From Pedobacter sp. (GTDB lineage: Bacteria; Bacteroidota; Bacteroidia; Sphingobacteriales; Sphingobacteriaceae): 5,640 nucleotides of DNA. The notes beneath the pieces were generated by a model, which searched no databases, was not told the DNA's origin, and worked only from the letters and a program-made list of their open reading frames with translations. Made by a program: the position numbers and the translations under genes. Positions 1 through 5,640 of this stretch are shown in pieces. The number at the start of each line of letters is the position of its first letter. Within the stretch, counting starts at the first letter, position 1. The stretch lies in assembly GCA_030149995.1 (NCBI GenBank), contig JASLGV010000061.1, positions 1-5,640 of the forward strand, in the 5' to 3' direction.

Positions 1-1370
1 CGATTGTGACTTTGGCACCGGGTGCAAGTGCAACGGTAAAGGCAGAACATAAGGTTACCCAGGCAGATGTGGATGCGGGTAAAGTAATCAATCAGGCAAC
101 GGCTACGGGCAGTGTTCCATCGGGTTCACCAGCTTTGCCAACGGTAAAATCAGACGATCCGGTAAAACCGGGTACAGAGGATCCGACCGAAACGGCCATC
201 ATTCAACATCCGTTGCTTGCAGTTGAAAAAACGGGTGTATATCAGGATACCAACAACGATGGTAAACCCAGTGTAGGAGATCAGATCCAATATCGTTTTA
301 CAGTTAAAAATACAGGAGATGTAACCATCACAAACGTTCTGTTATCAGATAATAATGCGGTGGTTTCAGGCGGGCCGGTTACGCTTGCACCAGGTCAGGT
401 AGATAAAGTAAGCTTTAGTGCATACCATGTGCTTACCCAGGCTGATCTTGACAATGGTGGGGTATTTAATGTGGCGGTGGTTAAAGGATTGGATCCAAAT
501 GGAAACCCGGTAAATGCAAATTCTACCGATCCAAATCCACTTTCTCCGGCAGATCCTAATTACCCGGTTAAGACTCCGGATCCGGCATGTACAACCTGTA
601 CGGTAACGCCAGTATTGCAGCAACCGGCTGTTACCTTGACAAAAACAGCTTTAGCGGGAGTGTATGCAAAAGTTGGCGACATTATTAAGTACAGTTTAAA
701 AGTAGAAAACACCGGAAACGTAAGCCTCACCAATGTAATTATCACCGATACCAATGCCGACGCAGGCAGCATTTCGCCGGCATTAATTGCAAATCTGAAT
801 GTAGGTGAAGCGGTTGCAATTCAAGCAATACACTCCATAACACAGGCAGATTTAGATCGTGGATTTGTGTATAACGTAGCCCAGGCAGCAGCTGATGAAC
901 CAAAAGGCAGTAAGATTTATGCAAAATCTACCGATAACAATCCGGCCTATCCAAATGCCCCTGCAGATCCAACCTGTTTAACCTGTACCGTTACAGAAAT
1001 TGTACAAAACGGTTCGTTGGGGCTGGTTAAAACAGTAACCAACACCGGAACAGGAGAAAAGGGTGCGTTTGTGTTGGGCAATCAGATAGAATATACTTTT
1101 ATCATCACCAATACCGGAAATGTAACCCTCAACAACATTGTATTGAGCGATGCATTGCTGAATAAGCCATCGATTCAAATACCAGGTTCGCTGGTACCAG
1201 GTGCATCTGTAAAGCATGTAGAATTATACACCATTACGGCAGCCGATATTGCAAAGGGAAGTGTAATCAATACCGCTGTTGCAAATGCTTCAGATCCGGC
1301 ACAAAGAACGGTAACAGATAAATCAGGTAGTACCAATACAAACGATGATCCAACGGTAACTACGCTGGCC
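1..1370 (+). repeat. DUF7507/DUF11-like stalk repeats, about 400 bases per unit
   Basis: Three complete units and one partial unit can be aligned by eye. Each has an NTG(D/N)V motif (residues 102, 235 and 369; bases 309, 708 and 1110), giving spacings of 133 and 134 residues. Each ends with a T(Q/A)AD(V/L/I)-x(2)-G-x-V-x-N-x-A signature; the partial first unit has TQADVDAGKVINQATA at residues 18-33. These are features of the DUF11/DUF7507 beta-sandwich family, which builds long extracellular stalks. DNA identity between units is moderate, so they are old duplications rather than recent copies. Unit 1 alone has an EF-hand-like acidic loop (residues 81-92). Units 1 and 2, but not 3, end with a CxxC pair. 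Confidence 0.85.
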
Positions 1371-2189
1371 AAGCCACCGGTTGCAAAGGATGATGTTGCC
1401 GAAACCAAACAGAATTACGAAGTGAAAATTCCGGTGCTGAATAACGATACTTCTGAAGGAAGTACTCTGGTACCATTGTCTGTTGTGATTACAAAACAGC
1501 CCGCGCATGGAAAGGTTATCGTAAACGCTGATGGAACGGTAACCTATATACCAGATGCTGGTTATACTGGTACAGATGATTTTACCTATACAGTGGCCGA
1601 TAAAAACGGACAGGTCTCAAATCCGGCTACCGTAACGGTAAATGTAATCCCTACAAAACCTGTTGCGGTTGATGATAAAGCCCAAACAACCTTTAATACC
1701 CCGGTTGTGGTAGACATACTGGGCAACGATAAACAAGATGGAGCAAGTTTGGATAAAACATCTGTTCAGATCGCCGGAAATCCTAAACACGGTACAGTGA
1801 AAATTAATGCCGATGGTACCGTAACCTATACCCCGAACAGCGGCTATACAGGGACGGACGAATTTACCTACACGGTAAAAGACATTAACGGAAATGTAAC
1901 GAATGTAGCAACCGTTCGGATCTCGGTAGATGGATTCTTTATTCCGAATGTCATCACGCCAAATGGCGATGGTAAGAACGATGCCTTCTTTATAGTTGGC
2001 AGGGAAAATTTCGATGCGGTAGAAATAGAAATCTATAACCGCTGGGGTAACCAGGTATATAAGCACAGCAATTACCAGAATAACTGGACAGGCGAAGGCT
2101 TAAATGAAGGTACCTACTATTATGTTATCAGATTGAAGAAAGCTGGTAAAACGGATACAGTTAAAGGCTGGATATTATTAAAACGATAG
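1..2189 (+). CDS. Repeat-rich surface adhesin with T9SS type B (CHU_C) C-terminal sorting domain, 5' partial
   Basis: The frame is open to the left edge. The first in-window GTG (position 6) lies inside a repeat and reads as Val, so the true start is upstream and the full protein may be much larger. Residue numbers here count from that codon. In order: the tail of one repeat (1-69), three DUF7507/DUF11-like repeats (about 70-207, 208-335, 336-455), two cadherin-like bacterial Ig domains (456-548, 551-641), and a gliding-motility-associated C-terminal domain (644-727) with TPNGDGKND and IYNRWGNQVY motifs. Proteins of this build are exported by the type IX secretion system and held on the cell surface as adhesins or gliding/biofilm proteins. 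The type B C-terminal domain is the transport signal. The sprF-type gene starts 15 bases downstream, which fits a SprB–SprF type pair. The ligand cannot be inferred. No enzymatic domain is visible in this part; one could lie upstream of the window. Class assignment is firm; the adhesin role is inferred. Confidence 0.93.
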   Translation, partial: IVTLAPGASATVKAEHKVTQADVDAGKVINQATATGSVPSGSPALPTVKSDDPVKPGTEDPTETAIIQHPLLAVEKTGVYQDTNNDGKPSVGDQIQYRFTVKNTGDVTITNVLLSDNNAVVSGGPVTLAPGQVDKVSFSAYHVLTQADLDNGGVFNVAVVKGLDPNGNPVNANSTDPNPLSPADPNYPVKTPDPACTTCTVTPVLQQPAVTLTKTALAGVYAKVGDIIKYSLKVENTGNVSLTNVIITDTNADAGSISPALIANLNVGEAVAIQAIHSITQADLDRGFVYNVAQAAADEPKGSKIYAKSTDNNPAYPNAPADPTCLTCTVTEIVQNGSLGLVKTVTNTGTGEKGAFVLGNQIEYTFIITNTGNVTLNNIVLSDALLNKPSIQIPGSLVPGASVKHVELYTITAADIAKGSVINTAVANASDPAQRTVTDKSGSTNTNDDPTVTTLAKPPVAKDDVAETKQNYEVKIPVLNNDTSEGSTLVPLSVVITKQPAHGKVIVNADGTVTYIPDAGYTGTDDFTYTVADKNGQVSNPATVTVNVIPTKPVAVDDKAQTTFNTPVVVDILGNDKQDGASLDKTSVQIAGNPKHGTVKINADGTVTYTPNSGYTGTDEFTYTVKDINGNVTNVATVRISVDGFFIPNVITPNGDGKNDAFFIVGRENFDAVEIEIYNRWGNQVYKHSNYQNNWTGEGLNEGTYYYVIRLKKAGKTDTVKGWILLKR
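1371..1928 (+). repeat. Tandem cadherin-like bacterial Ig domains (Big_9/Ig_17 type)
   Basis: Two consecutive domains of about 93 residues each contain V-A-x-DD, a (P/D)-(V/I)-L-x-ND motif, P-x-HG-x-V, NADGTVTY and a GYTGTD(D/E)FTYTV strand signature. The NADGTVTY motifs begin at residues 507 and 601 (bases 1524 and 1806), a spacing of 282 bases. This signature is typical of Big_9/Ig_17 (VCBS/cadherin-like) modules in secreted adhesins. They sit between the DUF7507 stalk and the sorting domain, so they probably form the membrane-proximal part of the stalk. Confidence 0.85.
1935..2189 (+). other. CHU_C / gliding-motility-associated C-terminal domain (T9SS type B signal)
   Basis: The last 84 residues of the adhesin begin FFIPNVITPNGDGKND, continue with EIYNRWGNQVY and a W-x-G...GTYYYVI segment, and end KGWILLKR. 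This matches the family of type B T9SS C-terminal domains (the TIGR04131/CHU_C group). In F. johnsoniae such domains are sufficient with upstream sequence to direct export through the T9SS and need a partner SprF-like protein. The NGDGKND segment also resembles a metal-binding loop and is a conserved family feature. Confidence 0.93.
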
Positions 2190-2204
2190 TTTAAAATAAC
2201 CGCC

Positions 2205-3233
2205 ATGAACATAAAAGTTATGAATACACGCAGTATAAAAAAAATAATCATGTTGTTTTGCTTAACCATTGCGGGCCTCGTGCCTGCAATGGCCCAGCAG
2301 AATATTCAGTTTACGCAATATATATTTAATTCGTTAAGTGTAAATCCGGCGTATGCAGGCTATAAAGAAGAATGGTTTGCACAAATGGCTTTACGTGCCC
2401 AATGGACCGGTATACCAGGTGCACCTAAAACAGGTCAGGTTTCTGTAGACGGTATATTGGATCCCGTGAGCAAAAGAATGGGGCTGGGGGTACAAGTTAC
2501 GGCAGATAAACTGGGCGCACAATCGTCTACATCTGCTTATGTAAATTATGCTTACCGGCTGCAACTGGATGCCGAAGACACCAAACGGTTAAGTTTTGGG
2601 CTTGGTATTGGCGTAACCAACTACGGACTGGATGGCTCGGTTTTGAGTCCGGTAGATAAAGACGACCAGCAATTGCCAACCTCGCAATTAAACAGCTATA
2701 TTCCGGATGCCCGTTTAGGCGTTTATTATTACAGTCCCGCATTTTATATTGGCGCCTCTCTCATGGATCTTTTTTCGGGCGATAAATCCAGCAATCTGTT
2801 TAGATGGGATTCCAATGCCGTTGAGAATCTTAAAAGAAAAAGACACGTTTATCTGATGGCCGGATTGCTTACGACCTTATCTGATGATGTGAAACTACGC
2901 CCAAGCATTTTAATTAAAGAAGATTTTAAAGGACCCACCAGTATTGATTTGAGTGGCATGTTTGTATTTGCCAATCGATTCTGGCTCGGTGCTTCTTACC
3001 GTACCGGGCTTGATTTGTGGAACAAAGATTATAGCAAAGGTCTCGACCTGGCAAAAACGAACTCGGTTTCGGGTATTGCACAATTTTACGTTTCAGATCA
3101 GTTTAGGCTGGGGTATTCATACGATTATATGATTAATAAACTGAGCAGTATTCAATCCGGATCGCATGAGATTACCCTGGGGCTTACCTTTCCTTCCAAA
3201 AGACAGCGTCATTTAAACCCAAGATTTTTTTAG
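2205..3233 (+). CDS. PorP/SprF family type IX secretion outer-membrane protein
   Basis: The product is 342 residues, within the usual range of the PorP/SprF family. A signal peptide ends at AMA|QQ (residues 30/31). The family hallmark follows: FTQYIFNSLSVNPAYAG (36-52), then RAQWTGIPGAPKT (64-76). The rest alternates beta strands of outer-membrane barrel type and closes with HEITLGLTF and the terminal NPRFF. PorP is a T9SS component in Porphyromonas. SprF in Flavobacterium is needed for secretion and surface attachment of SprB, a type B C-terminal domain protein. This gene follows an adhesin with that same domain type after 15 bases, so it is probably its dedicated partner in the outer membrane. 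The start is uncertain: ATG 2205 gives a five-residue extension over ATG 2220, and both keep the signal peptide. Neither has a Shine-Dalgarno motif. I leave the symbol blank because Bacteroidota carry many paralogues. Confidence 0.95.
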   Translation: MNIKVMNTRSIKKIIMLFCLTIAGLVPAMAQQNIQFTQYIFNSLSVNPAYAGYKEEWFAQMALRAQWTGIPGAPKTGQVSVDGILDPVSKRMGLGVQVTADKLGAQSSTSAYVNYAYRLQLDAEDTKRLSFGLGIGVTNYGLDGSVLSPVDKDDQQLPTSQLNSYIPDARLGVYYYSPAFYIGASLMDLFSGDKSSNLFRWDSNAVENLKRKRHVYLMAGLLTTLSDDVKLRPSILIKEDFKGPTSIDLSGMFVFANRFWLGASYRTGLDLWNKDYSKGLDLAKTNSVSGIAQFYVSDQFRLGYSYDYMINKLSSIQSGSHEITLGLTFPSKRQRHLNPRFF

Positions 3234-3262
3234 TGCACAGTAGAATGATAAGTATCAAAAAC

Positions 3263-5206
3263 ATGAAAAAATTATATAGCACCTTAATGTTGTTGGCAGC
3301 CCTCATGTTACAGGGCGCTTTTGCACAAGAACAGGCAGGATTACGCGAAAAGGCAGGTCAGTTATACAGTAAATATGAATACAGCAATGCCGCAAAGATT
3401 TATCTGAAACTGGCCGATGTTAAGAAACCAAAGTTGGCAGACCTGGAGCGCCTGGCAGATTGCTTCGAAAAGATGAACGATTACGAAGCCGCAGAAAACT
3501 GGCTTGCACGTGTTATACAAGACCCGGCAGGTAAAACCGATAACCTGTTAAAATATGGTCGTGTTCTCAAATCAAATGCTCGTTATGCAGAGGCCAAAAA
3601 AGCATTACTCCGGTATGCAGAAAAAGCCGGACAAACGGATATCTTGCTCAATGAAATTGCCGGCTGCGATTCGGCGGTTGTCTGGATGGCAAAACCGGTA
3701 AATGTTAAAATCGTAAACGAAAAACAAATAAACACACCACTTTCTGAATTTGGTGTATTTGTAGGAGGAGGGGCGGTATTCTATACTTCAGAATCTGGTA
3801 GCCCCTATGTAACTCAAAAGGACGGAAGAACCGGTAATCCCTTTTTAAGTATATACCATGCCCGCAAGGCAGATGATCTGACACTCTCTGTACCTTGTTT
3901 TTACCAGGCAGATTTTAATGAGGCACGTATGCACAACGGTCCTGTAATTGCCAATAAAAAGGGTAACATCTTTTATGTAACCCGTACCTATGCCGGCAAT
4001 AAGGGCGAAGTTTCAAAAGAAAACAAGCTGAAGTTTAAAACGCAGAATTTAGAGCTATACATTTATAAAGAGGAAAACGGAAAGTGGACTTCAGAGCCAT
4101 TTGCCTACAATGATATTCAGAAATATTCTGTTGGACACGCCGCTTTAAGTGCAGACGAACAGACCCTTTATTTTGTTTCGGATATGCCCGGTGGCCACGG
4201 TGGTACCGATATCTGGTATTCGGAGCGGAATACAGATGGCAGCTGGTCGAAACCACAGAACGCCGGTCCGGCCATTAATTCTGCCCAAAATGAAATGTTT
4301 CCCAATATGGGGGGCGATGGAAAATTATATTTCTCCAGCGATGGTTTTCCGGGCATGGGCGGGTTGGATATTTTTGTAAGCAGCGGGTATAAGAACAACT
4401 GGACAAAACCTGTAAACCTGAAATACCCCGTTAATTCTGCTGCCGATGATTTTGCATTCGTTGTAAATACTTTTTCAGAGGAAAATAACAGCGGTTATTT
4501 TTCTTCTAATCGTAAAGGTGGTGTAGGAGGCGACGATATTTATAGCTTTAACTATGTAAAGCCGGTTATCATCCTGGCGGTAAAAGGGGTTACCTATAAT
4601 AAGAAAACAGGCGAAATTTTACCCGCAGCATCCCTGAATCTATACAATGGAAACCGAACCTTAATTGGTAAACAGAACAGCCGGGAAGATGGTACCTTCT
4701 TTTTCGAACTGGCTCAAAATACCGATTATAAGTTGCTGGCTCAAAAGGAAAAATTTTTCAGTGATTCTGTTTCTCTAACAACCGTTGGTATTAATAAATC
4801 AGATACTTTACAGGTTAAATTATACCTTGATCCATTGTTTGAAGTTGGTAAAGTGATTGCCCTGAAAAACATCCATTATAATTTTGATAAAGATGATATC
4901 CGGGCAGATGCGGCAAAAATTTTAGAGGAGCTGGTTCGCATCATGCGCGATAATCCAACCTTGGAAATTGAGCTTGGTTCGCATACAGATAGCCGGGGAT
5001 CAGATATTTATAACCTGGATCTTTCTCAAAGAAGAGCCCGTTCTGTGGTAAACTACCTTGTAGGCCGGGGCATTGAACGAAGCCGGATGGTGGCCAGGGG
5101 GTATGGAGAAACACAATTGCTGAACCGCTGTTCAGATGGAGTGAAGTGTTCGGAAGCTGCCCACCAGGAAAATCGCCGCACAGAATTTAAAATCCTGAAA
5201 TATTAA
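3263..5206 (+). CDS. OmpA family protein with TPR, PD40 propeller, regulatory-like and OmpA domains (PorE-like layout)
   Basis: Counting from ATG 3263 the product has 647 residues: a signal peptide (1-21, ending AFA|QE); a helical TPR-like region (about 25-125); PD40/WD40-like propeller blades (about 160-430), with LYFVSDMPGGHGGTDIWYS, LYFSSDGFPGMGGLDIFVS and GYFSSNRKGGVGGDDIYSF; a carboxypeptidase-regulatory-like beta sandwich (about 438-520); and an OmpA peptidoglycan-binding domain (about 530-645). In the last, Asp576 of HTDSRG and Arg591 of LSQRRA match the diaminopimelate-binding pair of Acinetobacter OmpA. A cysteine pair, C623 and C629, sits near the end. The layout matches T9SS-associated PorE (PG1058) of Porphyromonas, and an OmpA-like gene (sprD) also occurs in the sprCDBF cluster. 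A periplasmic role tying the SprF–adhesin complex to peptidoglycan is inferred. No Cys is present in the signal peptide, so it is not a lipoprotein. Start choice: GTG 3233 and ATG 3245 are also in frame, but 3263 gives the most typical signal peptide and follows an A-rich stretch. Confidence 0.93.
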   Translation: MKKLYSTLMLLAALMLQGAFAQEQAGLREKAGQLYSKYEYSNAAKIYLKLADVKKPKLADLERLADCFEKMNDYEAAENWLARVIQDPAGKTDNLLKYGRVLKSNARYAEAKKALLRYAEKAGQTDILLNEIAGCDSAVVWMAKPVNVKIVNEKQINTPLSEFGVFVGGGAVFYTSESGSPYVTQKDGRTGNPFLSIYHARKADDLTLSVPCFYQADFNEARMHNGPVIANKKGNIFYVTRTYAGNKGEVSKENKLKFKTQNLELYIYKEENGKWTSEPFAYNDIQKYSVGHAALSADEQTLYFVSDMPGGHGGTDIWYSERNTDGSWSKPQNAGPAINSAQNEMFPNMGGDGKLYFSSDGFPGMGGLDIFVSSGYKNNWTKPVNLKYPVNSAADDFAFVVNTFSEENNSGYFSSNRKGGVGGDDIYSFNYVKPVIILAVKGVTYNKKTGEILPAASLNLYNGNRTLIGKQNSREDGTFFFELAQNTDYKLLAQKEKFFSDSVSLTTVGINKSDTLQVKLYLDPLFEVGKVIALKNIHYNFDKDDIRADAAKILEELVRIMRDNPTLEIELGSHTDSRGSDIYNLDLSQRRARSVVNYLVGRGIERSRMVARGYGETQLLNRCSDGVKCSEAAHQENRRTEFKILKY

Positions 5207-5220
5207 TCAGATAATTGCTT

Positions 5221-5256
5221 AACAGGTAGGTTGTTCTTCGGAATAGCCTGCCTGTT
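5221..5256 (+). terminator. UUCG-capped hairpin, probable terminator of the adhesin–sprF–ompA operon
   Basis: The hairpin starts 14 bases after the OmpA stop. Arms 5221-5236 and 5241-5256 pair over 16 positions without a bulge, closed by C-G around a TTCG loop (5237-5240), the very stable cUUCGg tetraloop. Three of the pairs (5227/5250, 5231/5246, 5233/5244) are G·U wobbles in the + transcript. In the - transcript they would be A·C mismatches, so the structure fits + strand RNA best. The T tract after it is short (TTT, then GCATAAAC), so it is not a textbook intrinsic terminator. It could also act as a 3' end stabiliser. Confidence 0.65.
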
Positions 5257-5273
5257 TGCATAAACAGATAAAG

Positions 5274-5640
5274 TTAAAAGTCAAATTCGAGTTGCTGAGA
5301 TGGGGATACATCAGGAGGACTTTCATCGTAAAACCGCGAAAGGGAAATGCCCAGTAATCTAACCGCGGCGTAACCAAGAGCGGCTTCATTAAGCAACCTA
5401 ATGGCTTCCTGATACAATTGCTCCGGCTGATCGATGGCCTGTGCAAAAGACCTGCTGCGCGTAATGATCTTAAAGTCGGCAAATTTTATTTTCAGGGTAA
5501 TGGTTTTGCCCTTTAGCTGATGATTTTTTAAACGGTTGGCCACGGTTTCGCTCAGCTGGCGTAACAAAGAATGTAAAACAGACTGATCGTTGGTATCGCT
5601 GCCAAGCGTATCTTCGGCCCCAACAGATTTGGTTTCACGA
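5274..5640 (-). CDS. dinB: DNA polymerase IV (Y family), C-terminal part, 5' partial
   Basis: The - strand frame is open to the right edge and supplies 121 residues ending at TAA (5276-5274). The first in-window residues read RETKSVGAEDTL, the entry to the little-finger domain of Pol IV (compare R-K-S-(V/I)-G-A-E in family members). Next come segments typical of that domain: LSETVANRL, KGKTITLKIKFADF and the ITRSRSF strand. The terminal QLEFDF matches the position and pattern of the beta-clamp-binding hexapeptide (QLVLGL in E. coli Pol IV). Pol IV is an error-prone translesion polymerase with low processivity, recruited by the sliding clamp. The catalytic palm and fingers would lie beyond the right edge. 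A TTG at 5567 is an internal Leu codon, not the start. The gene converges on the operon with a 67-base gap and is functionally unrelated to it. Confidence 0.9.
   Translation of the reverse strand, partial: RETKSVGAEDTLGSDTNDQSVLHSLLRQLSETVANRLKNHQLKGKTITLKIKFADFKIITRSRSFAQAIDQPEQLYQEAIRLLNEAALGYAAVRLLGISLSRFYDESPPDVSPSQQLEFDF

Noticed and set aside
1..1370. Possible CRISPR-like or recently amplified tandem repeat array
   Set aside because: The period is about 400 bases, divergent at DNA level and in phase with the reading frame. It is a protein-domain repeat, not CRISPR.
1617..2066. 149-codon open frame on the - strand inside the adhesin gene
   Set aside because: It lies wholly antisense to the Ig and sorting domains, has low-complexity I/Y/R-rich composition and no recognisable domain. 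It is a shadow of the + strand gene.
3233..3262. GTG at 3233 (overlapping the sprF stop) or ATG at 3245 as the OmpA gene start
   Set aside because: Both are in frame and possible, but they add ten or six residues ahead of an already typical MKK signal peptide. ATG 3263 is preferred; this is a judgement, not proof.
4149..4379. 76-codon frames on both strands inside the propeller region of the OmpA gene
   Set aside because: They are out-of-frame or antisense readings of glycine/serine-rich propeller blades with no independent start context or domain.
5219..5482. 87-codon - strand frame overlapping the end of dinB
   Set aside because: It overlaps the well-supported Pol IV frame and runs through the terminator hairpin. 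Its translation resembles no known family.

Overview
The window looks like chromosomal DNA from a member of the Bacteroidota, most likely in or near the Sphingobacteriaceae (a Pedobacter-like genome). The phylum call rests on three things: a gliding-motility/type IX secretion (T9SS) type B C-terminal domain, a PorP/SprF outer-membrane protein, and an OmpA protein with the TPR–propeller–regulatory–OmpA layout. Starts also have A-rich upstream sequence and no Shine-Dalgarno motif, as usual in this phylum. The genus is inferred from overall composition and protein style and is not certain.

Layout. Positions 1-2189 (+) hold the 3' part of a large secreted surface protein. It is a stalk of DUF7507/DUF11-type beta-sandwich repeats, then two tandem cadherin-like bacterial Ig domains, then a CHU_C-type T9SS type B sorting domain. 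Its 5' end lies outside the window. After a 15-base gap comes a complete PorP/SprF family gene (2205-3233, +). It is followed at once by a complete multidomain OmpA family gene (best start 3263, end 5206, +). These three genes share a strand with almost no intergenic space and probably form one operon. A long UUCG-capped hairpin (5221-5256) follows the last stop and probably terminates the transcript. The right edge (5274-5640, -) carries the C-terminal third of a convergent gene for DNA polymerase IV (DinB), ending in a beta-clamp-binding peptide. It is unrelated to the operon.

How the genes fit together. In Flavobacterium johnsoniae the giant adhesin SprB carries a type B C-terminal domain, and its export and surface attachment need the neighbouring SprF. 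By analogy, the first gene here is a cargo adhesin, the PorP/SprF protein its dedicated outer-membrane partner, and the OmpA protein a periplasmic factor tying the complex to peptidoglycan. The core T9SS translocon would be encoded elsewhere. This is a recurring cassette type in Bacteroidota, not a new system. The less routine details are CxxC pairs in two stalk repeats, a single calcium-type loop, a T7 run at the sprF/ompA junction, and a terminator hairpin whose wobble pairs work only in the + orientation.
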